Below are positions 45,224 through 54,352 of a stretch of DNA of 64,000 nt, piece after piece. The stretch is from positions 1-64,000 of the forward strand of contig JAEPND010000004.1 in NCBI GenBank assembly GCA_017643585.1. The letters run 5' to 3'. The notes beneath the pieces are model-generated. The model was not told where the DNA came from, did no database searches, and saw nothing but the letters and a program-made list of their open reading frames with translations. The first letter of the stretch is position 1, and every line of letters begins with the position of its first letter. The position numbers were made by a program, and so were the translations under genes. Origin of the DNA: Maricaulis sp. GTDB lineage: Bacteria; Pseudomonadota; Alphaproteobacteria; Caulobacterales; Maricaulaceae.

Positions 45224-45945
45224 CGGTCGGGAACCAGCTGGCGCGCCGCGATGGCATGGACCCGTTCCCGGCCCAGCACGAGCACGCTGGGCACGGCTCC
45301 AAACACCTCCACAATCGCCGGATCACAGACGTTCAGCCCGCCCGTATAGGCACCAAATGCCGGCATTATCAGGCGCTTGCCGTTCGTTGCGAAAGCGAAA
45401 CGACGCACTGACCGCCCCTGCCCGCGCACCTTGGCGCAGGGGTGCAGATGACCGCAAATCTCGCCAACAGCCTCACCCTGGGCCGGTTCGTGGCGCAGGA
45501 TCAGCCGCCCCAGCTCAAGCGTATGCAATACTTCCCCGCCCAGGTCCTCTGGTGGCTCGGGATCATGATTGCCCTCGATCCAGATCCAGCGCTCGCGCTG
45601 AGACACAAGCTCCTTCAAGGTTTCGCGATCTGCGCTCGCCATGCGCCCGGCGGCATCGAGATCATGAAAACTGTCACCCAGCGCGATAACACAGGTCGGG
45701 TCGAAATGTGCGATCACCGCGGCCAGCCGCCGCAAGGTCTCGCGCGTATCATAGGGGGGCAGCATCTGGCCGGACCGAGCATAGGCCGAGCCTTTCTCAA
45801 AATGCAGGTCCGAGACGATCAGGGTGTCATAGTCCGGCAAATAGAGCGCGCCTGAGCAGTGGGCAAACAGCCGGTGCCCCGCCAGTTCGAATGACAATTG
45901 CTGTGCGGATTTGTCGACGTCCTGGATACTGTTCACTCCACTCAT
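45202..45945 (-). CDS. pdeM: Ligase-associated DNA damage response endonuclease PdeM
   Basis: The 247-aa product has the calcineurin-like metallophosphoesterase motifs in order: DLHFEKGSAYA, LGDSFHD, GNHDPEP and GHLHP. It is the PdeM subgroup that accompanies the ligase-associated helicase. Its start overlaps the helicase stop by one base, so they are coupled. The other members of the usual cluster (an ATP-dependent ligase and the exonuclease) are not beside it here. Confidence 0.92.
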   Translation of the reverse strand: MSGVNSIQDVDKSAQQLSFELAGHRLFAHCSGALYLPDYDTLIVSDLHFEKGSAYARSGQMLPPYDTRETLRRLAAVIAHFDPTCVIALGDSFHDLDAAGRMASADRETLKELVSQRERWIWIEGNHDPEPPEDLGGEVLHTLELGRLILRHEPAQGEAVGEICGHLHPCAKVRGQGRSVRRFAFATNGKRLIMPAFGAYTGGLNVCDPAIVEVFGAVPSVLVLGRERVHAIAARQLVPDRQRARTR

Positions 45946-48410
45946 CAGGCCATCGCCTCTGCAATCAGATCCTCGGATGCATCCTCCAAGATGCTCTCCT
46001 GCGCCTCGCCATGAACCGGCTCCTTGCCGATCTCCAGAATGACCGGTACCGCGAGTGGAGAGATCCGGTCCAGCCCGACATGCCGGATACGTCCCTGGAC
46101 GCGCTCGAGTGCCTTGCCGAGACGACGGATGTCGAGCAGGCCCGCCGCTGCATCATTCCACGCCGCCTGCATCAACACATGGTTGGGCTCGTGCTCGCGC
46201 AGGACGTTATAGATCAGGTCGGTCGAGAAGGTGACCTGGCGTCCGGTTTTCTCCTGACCCGGAAAACGCCGCTCGATCAGCCCGGCGATAACGGCGCAAT
46301 TGCGAAAGGTCCGCTTCATAAGATCACTTTCTGCCAGCCAGGCATCGAGGTCGTCGCCCATCATATCCTCGGAGAACAGCGTCTCCAGGTCGAGCGCGGA
46401 CATATCCCGCAGCCCCCAGACCGAAAGCGCATATTCATTGGCAACGAAGCCCATGGGTCGCATCCGCATCCGCTCCAGCCGCCGCGTCAGCAACATGCCC
46501 AGCGTCTGGTGCGCCAGGCGTCCCTCGAAGGGGTAACAAACGAGATAGAATTTCCCGTCGCGCGGAAAGGTCTCGACCAGCAAGCCATCGGCCCGCGGCA
46601 GTTCGGACTTCTGCTGCTGGATCTGCAGCCATTCCTGGACCTGCGCCGGCAGTTGGCTCCAGTTGTCCGGATCCTGAACCATGTCCCTCACCCGCTCGGC
46701 CAGATAGGTCGAAAGCGGAAATTTCCCGCCCTGGTAGGAGGGGATTTTGGGCTCTGGATCAGAGCTTCGCGTCACCCGCGCCGCCATTTCCTCCAGCCCT
46801 TCGAATTTCAGGACCTGACCCGCGAACAGGAAGGTGTCGCCGGGCACCAATTGCTCCACGAACCATTCCTCGATCTGCCCGAGCTTGCGACCGCCGCGCC
46901 CGCGAGAGGAGACCACGACCTCCAGCATTGGTGCCTCGACGATCGTACCGACATTCATCCTGTGCCGCTGGGCAATTTGCGGGGTGCGCGCACGCCACAA
47001 CCCATCCTTGGCCTGAACCATGCGGCGGAACCGGTCATAGGATTGCAGCGCATAACCACCTGTCGCCGCGAATTCGAAAACCTGGTCAAACGTATCGCGC
47101 TCAAGTTCGGCATAGGGCGCCGCAAGACGCACTTCATCGAAGAGATGAGCCGTACCGACAGCCTCGCCGCAGGCTCGCCCCATCAAGTGCTGGGCCAGCA
47201 CATCGAGCGCACCGGCGGCCAGTGGTTCACCGTCCAACGCATTGGCGGCGACCGCATCACGGGCCGCCTGGCATTCGAGATGTTCAAACCGGTTGGTCGG
47301 GGCAAGCACGGCGCGTGAGGGCTCATCCAGTCGGTGGTTGGCGCGGCCAAGACGCTGGATCAGCCGAGAAGACCCTTTGGGCGCGCCCATCTGGATGACC
47401 AGGTCGACATCCCCCCAGTCAATGCCAAGGTCCAGTGTCGAGGTACACACCACAGCCTTGAGCGCGCCGCGTGCCATCGCGGCTTCCACCTTGCGGCGTT
47501 GTTCGGGCGCCAGGGAGCCATGGTGAAGGGCGATCGGCAAGTTCTCGGAATTGAGATGCCACAGCCCCTGGAAGGTCATCTCGGCCTGGGACCGAGTATT
47601 GACGAAAACCAGCGTCATATTGGCCTCGCGTATGCGGGCGTAGACATCGCCGAGGGCATGACGGCCGGAATGACCGGCCCAGGGAATGCGGTCCTGCGGA
47701 TCGAGAATATCAACATCCGGTCGAGCGCCGGCCGCACCCCGCACGATGGCGGCGAAACAGCCGTTCTCGCGGTCCATCTGCGGGACGAGCCAGCGGGCCA
47801 GCCCCTGCTCGTCCGCGACGGTTGCGGACAGGCCGACCCGCTGGGCGTTCGGAGCCCATTGCGTCAGCGCCGCCAGTCCCAGGCTGAGCAGATCTCCGCG
47901 TTTCTGCGGGGCCAGCGCATGGATCTCGTCGATGATGATCCGCTTCACATCGCCCAGAAAAGCCCGCGCGTTGGGGGTCGCACAGAACAGCGCCAATTGT
48001 TCCGGTGTGGTCAACAGAATGTCAGGCGGATGGGCGCGCTGGCGCTGGCGCTTGGACGACGAGGTATCGCCCGTGCGCGTTTCAATGCGCAGACCCAGGC
48101 CCATTTCCTCTACGGGTTCGATGAGATTGCGCGCCACATCGACCGACAGCGCCTTGAGCGGCGATATGTACAGCGTGTGCAGGGCATGAGCGCGGCGCGG
48201 ATTGCCAGCGTCCTCGCCCAGACTGTCATGCAGTTCCACCAGGCTGGGCAGAAAACCACCCAGCGTCTTGCCCCCGCCTGTCGGTGCGATCAGCAGGGCA
48301 TGCTGTGCAGCGCGTGCCCGTTCAAGCATGGCAAGCTGGTGCGTGCGCGGCTGCCAGCCACGACGGGTAAACCAGTCCAGAATGGGTGCGGGAAGCTCGG
48401 GCGAGACCAT
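45945..48410 (-). CDS. Ligase-associated DNA damage response DEXH helicase (Lhr-like)
   Basis: The 821-aa product is an Lhr-type superfamily 2 helicase: Walker A APTGGGKTLGGF near residue 40, DEIH motif (VKRIIIDEIHAL), motif STLDLGIDWGDVD, QRLGRANHRLD, and a C-terminal Lhr-core domain (to about 780) with FAGQVLKFEGLEEM and FPLSTYLAERVRDM. It acts with PdeM in DNA end processing or repair. It is divergent from the DUF4003-like gene across 144 bases. Confidence 0.93.
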   Translation of the reverse strand: MVSPELPAPILDWFTRRGWQPRTHQLAMLERARAAQHALLIAPTGGGKTLGGFLPSLVELHDSLGEDAGNPRRAHALHTLYISPLKALSVDVARNLIEPVEEMGLGLRIETRTGDTSSSKRQRQRAHPPDILLTTPEQLALFCATPNARAFLGDVKRIIIDEIHALAPQKRGDLLSLGLAALTQWAPNAQRVGLSATVADEQGLARWLVPQMDRENGCFAAIVRGAAGARPDVDILDPQDRIPWAGHSGRHALGDVYARIREANMTLVFVNTRSQAEMTFQGLWHLNSENLPIALHHGSLAPEQRRKVEAAMARGALKAVVCTSTLDLGIDWGDVDLVIQMGAPKGSSRLIQRLGRANHRLDEPSRAVLAPTNRFEHLECQAARDAVAANALDGEPLAAGALDVLAQHLMGRACGEAVGTAHLFDEVRLAAPYAELERDTFDQVFEFAATGGYALQSYDRFRRMVQAKDGLWRARTPQIAQRHRMNVGTIVEAPMLEVVVSSRGRGGRKLGQIEEWFVEQLVPGDTFLFAGQVLKFEGLEEMAARVTRSSDPEPKIPSYQGGKFPLSTYLAERVRDMVQDPDNWSQLPAQVQEWLQIQQQKSELPRADGLLVETFPRDGKFYLVCYPFEGRLAHQTLGMLLTRRLERMRMRPMGFVANEYALSVWGLRDMSALDLETLFSEDMMGDDLDAWLAESDLMKRTFRNCAVIAGLIERRFPGQEKTGRQVTFSTDLIYNVLREHEPNHVLMQAAWNDAAAGLLDIRRLGKALERVQGRIRHVGLDRISPLAVPVILEIGKEPVHGEAQESILEDASEDLIAEAMA

Positions 48411-48554
48411 ACCTCATCCTTAGTCTTCCTGACGGCGCGGGCAATCCCGATCCGCAAATCCGGCGTGGGGGGACGATCAAAAAAACTGTCCCTCTGCCCG
48501 CGCAAGCGGCGGTGCGACACTATGCACGCTTCGGGACAGTGCGAGGGATAATCA

Positions 48555-49511
48555 ATGGTACATGCGGTAATCGAGCGCTTCAAATCGCTGGATGAGGCCT
48601 ATCTGGCGCGCGCGCCCAAGAGTGATCGCATGTATGCGCGCTTCGCTGCACTCTCTTCCCTGAATTCCGAACAGGACATCGAAACGCTGATCGAGAGGGT
48701 GTTCGAAACCCGCGACCAGCTCAATGAGGGGCTGGGCGCCTGGCGCTCTCCGGCCCGCTCCATGCGCCTGGTTTTCGCCGCTGCCCTCGTCACCGCAGGG
48801 CGCAGCGCCAAGCATTTCTTTGACGTACGCAAGGCCCTGAAAGACCGCCGCAAGGCGCGCGGCAGCCGCCATCTCTCACAAGGCGACTCCTGTGCCGCAC
48901 TGGCGCTGGTCGCCGCAGGCGGCCATGCCCATCAGGCCGACCATTTCTACGATAATCTCGATGCCATCGCGGCCCCCTGGTGGCGGCGCGAACCCATGCG
49001 CGAGGAAATCCTGGCTGGTGCGTTCACCGCGCTGGGAGAGACCCCGGACGAGTGTGCGATCCGGCTGGACCGGACCCGCGAGGCCCTGCGCTCGGCTGGC
49101 ATACCCAAGTCACATGCAGATGCGGCCGCCTATGAGGTTGCCCTGCTGGATGCCGATTATGGCGATATTGCTGCGGCCTGGACCAGCCTGAACCTGGCGG
49201 TTCGCGGTCGCTCTGCGCTGCGCCACGGTGTTGGCAAGACCGGCATCGCTGTCCTGGCAGCGCAAGGTGACGGCTCCGGCATGGCGGACGCCCTGGTCCG
49301 CAGTTTCGAGACACTGAAGGAGATGCGTCCACGCGTCTCCGGGACCGCCGCTCCGAAAATCGCCATGCGCCTCGCCCAGATGCAGATGGGCGACAGCAGT
49401 CCGGTGGGTGCGGCATCCGACCTGGCCGCTATCCTCGCCGCCCAGGCCGCCATGGTGGCCGCGATCACAGCAGCCAGCTCGAGCGCAGTCGTCGCCTCTA
49501 CCGCGAGTTAA
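48555..49511 (+). CDS. DUF4003-like protein
   Basis: The 318-aa product is alpha-helical and alanine-rich with a conserved-looking core (RSPARSMRLVFAAALVTAG and MREEILAGAFTALGETPDEC) that resembles DUF4003. The last 60 residues are hydrophobic and low-complexity (ASDLAAILAAQAAMVAA), possibly a membrane segment. It begins a plus-strand run with the next gene. Function unknown. Confidence 0.65.
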   Translation: MVHAVIERFKSLDEAYLARAPKSDRMYARFAALSSLNSEQDIETLIERVFETRDQLNEGLGAWRSPARSMRLVFAAALVTAGRSAKHFFDVRKALKDRRKARGSRHLSQGDSCAALALVAAGGHAHQADHFYDNLDAIAAPWWRREPMREEILAGAFTALGETPDECAIRLDRTREALRSAGIPKSHADAAAYEVALLDADYGDIAAAWTSLNLAVRGRSALRHGVGKTGIAVLAAQGDGSGMADALVRSFETLKEMRPRVSGTAAPKIAMRLAQMQMGDSSPVGAASDLAAILAAQAAMVAAITAASSSAVVASTAS

Positions 49512-49563
49512 CGGGTGACATCAAACAGCGGTCGAGGCATTCTCCCGTCGACAGGGGGAAATC

Positions 49564-50271
49564 GTGCCATTCAAGTCGCTGAATTCGGCTCATATTATTG
49601 AGACACTGGAACGCCTCGCGGACCGGGTGCGGGAACGCTTTCCCGATGCCAGCCTGAATAATGTCGTCACCGAAGTCATCGACCTCGGCAAGCGCGACCG
49701 CCGTCGTTCCGAACGCCTGGCCAGGCCCTATATCCTTTTGCGCATGGGCACGGCAGCGGCCATTATCGGTGCCGTGATATCGCTGGCCTATATGGGATAC
49801 TGGCTGTTCTCGGCCATCGGCGTCGATGGTGATGGCTTTGATATCTTCAACATATTCGAAGGCGTGGAAGCCGGACTGAATATCGTCATCCTGGCGGCTG
49901 TTGCCATCTTTACACTGTCGCGGATCGAGGAACGGCTGAAACGAAGCCTCGCCCTTGATGACCTGCATGAATTGCGCTCCATCGCGCACATCATCGACAT
50001 GCACCAGTTGACGAAGGACCCGACCGCCGTGCTCAAGCTGGGACCGCGTACGGCGTCGTCTCCGACGCGGGAAATGTCGGACTTCGAACTTTCGCGCTAT
50101 CTGGATTATTGCGCCGAGCTTCTCAGCCTAGCTGGAAAAATCGCTGCTCTCTACGCGCAGAGTTCACGCGATCCGGTGGTCATCGCCGCCGTCAATGATA
50201 TCGAGACGTTGACCTCGAACATGTCCGCCAAGATCTGGCAAAAAATCATCATCGTCCGGGATTCAGCCTGA
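49564..50271 (+). CDS. Membrane protein, hypothetical
   Basis: The start is a GTG preceded by AGGGGGA; the 235-aa product has a soluble N-terminal helix (IIETLERLADRVRERF), two hydrophobic segments (about 59-85 and 97-118) and a helical C-terminal region (LARPYILL precedes; then DDLHELRSIAHIIDMHQL). It lies 52 bases after the DUF4003-like gene and 84 before the MscS channel. Not recognised. Confidence 0.7.
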   Translation: MPFKSLNSAHIIETLERLADRVRERFPDASLNNVVTEVIDLGKRDRRRSERLARPYILLRMGTAAAIIGAVISLAYMGYWLFSAIGVDGDGFDIFNIFEGVEAGLNIVILAAVAIFTLSRIEERLKRSLALDDLHELRSIAHIIDMHQLTKDPTAVLKLGPRTASSPTREMSDFELSRYLDYCAELLSLAGKIAALYAQSSRDPVVIAAVNDIETLTSNMSAKIWQKIIIVRDSA

Positions 50272-50355
50272 TAGCCGCACGAGCGAGTGATATATTTTAG
50301 TTTCCCCCCGAGATTGTAGAGTGCTAGTTCCGCCCCCAATCACAAAGGAGCCCCC

Positions 50356-51186
50356 ATGGACCCGCAAGAATTTATGTCCAGCGACAATTTTTCCTCTCTC
50401 GTGGAACGCGGCATTGATGCCGGCACCAGCCTGGCACTTGCGGCCGCGATCCTCATCATCGGCATGATGGTGGCGGGTGGCGTCCGCAAGACGGTGCGCA
50501 ACGCCGCCGTCAAGAGCGACAGGATCGATGATACGCTGGGCGGTTTCTTCGCATCCCTCGCCTATTACGGCATCATGGCGATCGTCGTCATCGCCGTACT
50601 CAACCGTTTCGGCGTCGAAACGACCAGTCTTGTTGCAGCCCTGGGTGCCGCAACCCTCGCCATTGGTCTCGCCCTGCAGGGAACCCTCTCCAACCTGGCG
50701 GCCGGTGTCATGATTATCCTCTTCCGCCCCTACAAGCTGGGCGATTTTGTTGAAGTCGCGGGCCAGGCCGGATCTGTTAAAGACATCACTCTCTTCACCA
50801 CCGAGCTGGCGACCGGCGACAACAAGAAGGTCATCGTCCCCAACGGCGCGGCCTGGGGTGACGTTATCACCAACTATTCCGCCAATGACACGCGCCGCGT
50901 CGATTTCACCTTCTCGATCGATTATTCCGATGACATCGACAAGGCGATGAAGATCATCCAGGACACGCTGGGCGCGGACGAACGTGTTCACAAGGACCCG
51001 GCCGTGTTCACGGCGGTCATGGCGCATAGCGGATCTTCCGTGGATATCGTGACCCGTGTCTGGTGTAATTCCGGTGATTACTGGGGTGTGCATTTCGACG
51101 CGATGAAGAATGTCAAGGAAGCCTTCGACAAGGGCGGCATCTCCATCCCGTACCCGCACCAGGTCAATGTGAGCCGTGAGGGCTGA
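50356..51186 (+). CDS. Small-conductance mechanosensitive channel, MscS family
   Basis: The 276-aa product has three N-terminal helices and the MscS pore helix ALGAATLAIGLALQGTLSNL, followed by GVMIILFRPYKLGDFVEVAG and the C-terminal soluble domain. The size is that of the minimal MscS type. It opens under membrane tension to release solutes. An AAGGAG site lies upstream. Confidence 0.94.
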   Translation: MDPQEFMSSDNFSSLVERGIDAGTSLALAAAILIIGMMVAGGVRKTVRNAAVKSDRIDDTLGGFFASLAYYGIMAIVVIAVLNRFGVETTSLVAALGAATLAIGLALQGTLSNLAAGVMIILFRPYKLGDFVEVAGQAGSVKDITLFTTELATGDNKKVIVPNGAAWGDVITNYSANDTRRVDFTFSIDYSDDIDKAMKIIQDTLGADERVHKDPAVFTAVMAHSGSSVDIVTRVWCNSGDYWGVHFDAMKNVKEAFDKGGISIPYPHQVNVSREG

Positions 51187-51227
51187 CATTGCCCTCTTTG
51201 TGCCCAATTTGAGGATAGAGTGAGCGC

Positions 51228-51554
51228 ATGAGTACTGAACGCGATACCAGCCCGGCATCCTCGCAAACGGATGATGGCGGCTTCCTGCAGCGATTGTTCC
51301 GTTTCACGCCGAATGACCTTCTGCGCCTTCTCTTCCTGTGTGTCCTGGTGGGCCTGCTGCTGGCGGCCTTCAATGTCGACCCGCGGCGCCTGTGGGTCGA
51401 TTTCTTCGGCACGCTGGTCGAGAGCTGGGCCAGCGTGGTCAGCGCGATCGTGAACAGCGCTGGACATGCGGTTGAGTATCTGCTGCTCGGCGCGGTCCTG
51501 GTCGTACCGATCTGGCTGTTCATGCGCGTGCTCGGGGCCATGCGCCGCGACTAG
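51228..51554 (+). CDS. DUF6460-like small membrane protein
   Basis: The 108-aa product has a polar N-terminal 30 residues and two hydrophobic helices (LLRLLFLCVLVGLLLAAF and VEYLLLGAVLVVPIWLFM) with the pattern NVDPRRLWVDFFGTLVE between. It resembles DUF6460 proteins of alphaproteobacteria. It follows MscS by 42 bases and a terminator follows it. Confidence 0.65.
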   Translation: MSTERDTSPASSQTDDGGFLQRLFRFTPNDLLRLLFLCVLVGLLLAAFNVDPRRLWVDFFGTLVESWASVVSAIVNSAGHAVEYLLLGAVLVVPIWLFMRVLGAMRRD

Positions 51555-51587
51555 CAACTTGATCCGCCAACCGGATTGCTTGAATTT

Positions 51588-51611
51588 GGGGCTCCACTCG
51601 GAGCCCCTTTT
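51588..51611 (+). terminator. Intrinsic terminator after the MscS unit
   Basis: GGGGCTC and GAGCCCC form a perfect 7-bp stem around CACTCG and are followed by TTTT. It ends the MscS/DUF6460 unit about 35 bases after the stop and lies only 7 bases before the thioesterase start at 51618, so it may also shape the leader of that gene. Confidence 0.8.
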
Positions 51612-51617
51612 CACATC

Positions 51618-52106
51618 ATGACCCCAGAACGCCAGAAATTCCTCAATGACCTTGCCAGCCTGCTGGTGGATGGATCGCCGCACGCCGTCGCCCTGGGCTT
51701 CAAGGTGGACAGCGTCGGTGAAGGGGATGCGCGCATGCGCCTGCCCTATCGCGAGGACCTGGTCGGTGATCCGGAAACCGGCGTCATACATGGTGGCGCG
51801 GTCACGGCCCTGCTGGATCATGTTTGCGGTCTGGCAGCCTTCACGGGGTTTGGCGGGGAAGACGCACCGGCAACGCTGGATCTGCGCATCGACTACATGC
51901 GCCCGGCGGAACCCGGCCAGGACATCATCGCGGAGGCCGTCAGCCTGCGCTCGCGCGGTCTGGTCTGCTTCGTGCGCGCCACCGCTCATGATGGCAATAC
52001 CGATGAACCGGTCGCACTCGCCCAGGCCGCCTTCATGATCACCAATGCGTCCAAGGCGGCGCAGGAACGCGCCCAGCGGGCCCTGCGCGAAGGGGATCTG
52101 GCATGA
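51618..52106 (+). CDS. PaaI-family thioesterase (hot-dog fold)
   Basis: From the ATG at 51618 the 162-aa product has the hot-dog pattern PETGVIHGGAVTALLDHVCG and the later RIDYMRPAEPGQDI. The HGGAVTALLDH segment is the family active-site helix. No clear ribosome binding site precedes it because the terminator hairpin lies there. It overlaps the next thioesterase gene by 4 bases; both probably hydrolyse acyl-CoAs and may form a heteromer. Confidence 0.88.
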   Translation: MTPERQKFLNDLASLLVDGSPHAVALGFKVDSVGEGDARMRLPYREDLVGDPETGVIHGGAVTALLDHVCGLAAFTGFGGEDAPATLDLRIDYMRPAEPGQDIIAEAVSLRSRGLVCFVRATAHDGNTDEPVALAQAAFMITNASKAAQERAQRALREGDLA

Positions 52107-52525
52107 GCGAGACCCTGATCAAGACGCTGCTCGACGCTCCCTATGTCTCCGGACTGGGGGTGGAGTTCGATCATCGCGGAGACGAGCTGACGGGCTGCCT
52201 GCCATTCCGGGACGATCTGGTCGGAAACCCGCTCATCCCCGCCCTGCACGGCGGCGCTGTCGGCGCCTTCCTTGAGATCGTTGCCACCGGATCGCTAATC
52301 GTTGCACAGCCACTCGACCGCCTGCCCAAACCGATTGATATCGCGATCGACTATCTACGCCCCGCCCGCGCGGCCGATGTTTTTGCGCGCGCACAGGTCG
52401 CCCGCAGCGGGCGCCGCGTCGCCAATGTCCGGGTCGAGGCCTGGCAGGGACGCCGGGGCGCTCCGGTTGCAACCCTGCACGGACATTTTCTGATCACTCC
52501 GAAGCGCGAGAACAGCCCGGCCTGA
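52103..52525 (+). CDS. Second PaaI-family thioesterase
   Basis: The 140-aa product has the same fold as the upstream protein (PLIPALHGGAVGAFLEIVA, then AIDYLRPARAADV). Here the usual Asp/Glu after the helix is Glu (AFLEI) as in the PaaI/ACOT13 type. The ATGA overlap with the upstream gene implies coupling. The duplication of two different hot-dog proteins in tandem is common in this group. Confidence 0.88.
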   Translation: MSETLIKTLLDAPYVSGLGVEFDHRGDELTGCLPFRDDLVGNPLIPALHGGAVGAFLEIVATGSLIVAQPLDRLPKPIDIAIDYLRPARAADVFARAQVARSGRRVANVRVEAWQGRRGAPVATLHGHFLITPKRENSPA

Positions 52526-52578
52526 GGTGCGACGGCCTGTCACTTTCCGTCGGTCAATCCGCGCCCTAGATTGGCGAT

Positions 52579-52947
52579 ATGAAAACCGACGGTCCAGTCA
52601 TCGCCTATTACGACGCCCTCTGCCCGCTGTGCCGACGGGAGATGCGCCATTATGCCAAGTTCGGACCGGAGAAGATTGTCCTGTCCGATTGCAACGCACC
52701 CGACCTGTCGGAGGATATCGACCGTGACGCCGCGCTGGCAGCCCTGCATGTGCGCCTGCCGGACAATACGGTCGTCACCGGCGTGGATGCCTTCATTGCC
52801 ATCTGGGAGCGCCTGCCACGCTGGCATATGCTGGCGACGCTGCTGCGCCCGTGGATTATCCGCAAGCCACTCGACGCCATCTATCGGTTTCTGGCCCCCT
52901 ATCGTCCGCGGCAGACCTGTCGCGACGGCGTCTGCTCCACGGATTAA
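52579..52947 (+). CDS. DCC-family (DUF393) thiol-disulfide protein
   Basis: The 122-aa product starts with the hallmark YYDALCPLCRREMRHY (CxxC at residues 15-18) and resembles DUF393 thiol-disulfide oxidoreductases of thioredoxin-like fold. It has no signal peptide and a C-terminal CRDGVC pair that might be a second redox site. It lies between thioesterase and MATE genes in the same direction. Confidence 0.88.
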   Translation: MKTDGPVIAYYDALCPLCRREMRHYAKFGPEKIVLSDCNAPDLSEDIDRDAALAALHVRLPDNTVVTGVDAFIAIWERLPRWHMLATLLRPWIIRKPLDAIYRFLAPYRPRQTCRDGVCSTD

Positions 52948-52987
52948 ACGCTTGATATGCAGGACGGCTCCCGGCTAGCTGCCGGGC

Positions 52988-54352
52988 ATGGAACAGCCCC
53001 TCACCCGCAAGGCCGTGCTCGCACGGGCCTGGCCCCTCATTTTCGCCAATGCCACCGTGCCGCTGGCCGGTGTAATCGACACATTCGTGCTCGGCCTGTC
53101 CGGCGACGGATCGGATCTGGGCGGCGTGGCCCTGGGCGGTGCGATCTTCTCCGTCTTCTACTGGAGTTTCTATTTCCTGCGCATGGGAACCACCGGGATG
53201 ACGGCACAGGCCGACGGTGCCGGTAGGCTTGCCGAGGTCCAGCGCATCCTGTTGCGCGCGACCCTGGTCGCCATCGTTCTGGGCCTGTTGGTCTGGATGT
53301 TCCGGCACCCGATTTCCTGGGCAGGTTTTGCTATCCTGCAGGGCACGGAAACGGTTGAAGACAAGGGCGCCGCCTATCTTCTGGCGCGCGCCTGGGGTGC
53401 CCCGGCAGCGCTTGCAGGCTTTGCCATTTCCGGCTGGCTGATCGGGCTGGGCCGCAATCAGGCGACACTGGCCATCTACGCCGTGTTCTCCGGCACGAAT
53501 ATCGTGCTGGATTTCTGGTTTGTGCTCGGCCTGGGCATGGGGCCCGGCGGGGTTGGCGCGGCCACGGCCATCGCAGAATGGATGGCAGCCATCGTGGCCA
53601 TCGGCTTTGCCCTGCATGCCATTCGCCAGCAAAAAGGCTGGGCCGACCAGGTCCTCGACCGGGCAAAACTGCTCGACGCACATGCTCTCAAGGAGATGTT
53701 CCACGTCAACGTCAACCTGATGATCCGCACCTGGTCGCTGGTCATCGGCTTTACATGGTTCGCCAATGCCGGCGCCCGGCAGGGCACATCCGCGCTTGCC
53801 GGCAATCACGTCCTGTTACAGGTCATCACCCTGTGGGCCTTCGTCCTGGACGCCTTCGCCTTCGTTGCCGAAACCGAGGCGGGCCGAGCATTCGGACGCA
53901 AGTCCAGGGATGCCCTGCGGCGCGCAATCCGCATGACTGGCGAGCCGATGCTGGCGTGCGGCGCCATTTTTGCGGTTCTGACCTTCCTGTTCGGCGAAGC
54001 CGCACTGGGACTGGTGATCGAGGATGAAGCCGCGCGCCAGGCCGCGATCACCTATCTTCCCTGGTGCGCCATCATTCCCTTCCTGGGCGCGGGCGCCTGG
54101 CTGATGGACGGCGTTTTCATCGGCACGACCAGCGGGAAGATCCTGCGCAATGCCGGACTGGCCGCCGTTGCCGTCTATCTCGCAGCAGATTTCCTCCTGG
54201 CTCCAGCTTATGGAAACCATGGGGTCTGGGCGGCATTCCTGATTTTCTATGTCGCCCGCGGAGCCACGCTGGCGGCGGCCTATCCGGCGCTTGAACGACG
54301 CCTCTACTCTGCGCCGACCGCTTCGGAAACAGAGGCAAAACCGTCTGAATAG
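52988..54352 (+). CDS. MATE-family efflux protein (DinF-like)
   Basis: The 454-aa product has twelve hydrophobic helices and the DinF-type opening WPLIFANATVPLAGVIDTFVLGLSG-like segment, plus GRNQATLAIYAVFSGTNIVLD-like helix 5/6 region. MATE proteins export cationic compounds against H+ or Na+. The last 49 bases overlap the 3' end of pyrD on the other strand. Confidence 0.92.
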   Translation: MEQPLTRKAVLARAWPLIFANATVPLAGVIDTFVLGLSGDGSDLGGVALGGAIFSVFYWSFYFLRMGTTGMTAQADGAGRLAEVQRILLRATLVAIVLGLLVWMFRHPISWAGFAILQGTETVEDKGAAYLLARAWGAPAALAGFAISGWLIGLGRNQATLAIYAVFSGTNIVLDFWFVLGLGMGPGGVGAATAIAEWMAAIVAIGFALHAIRQQKGWADQVLDRAKLLDAHALKEMFHVNVNLMIRTWSLVIGFTWFANAGARQGTSALAGNHVLLQVITLWAFVLDAFAFVAETEAGRAFGRKSRDALRRAIRMTGEPMLACGAIFAVLTFLFGEAALGLVIEDEAARQAAITYLPWCAIIPFLGAGAWLMDGVFIGTTSGKILRNAGLAAVAVYLAADFLLAPAYGNHGVWAAFLIFYVARGATLAAAYPALERRLYSAPTASETEAKPSE

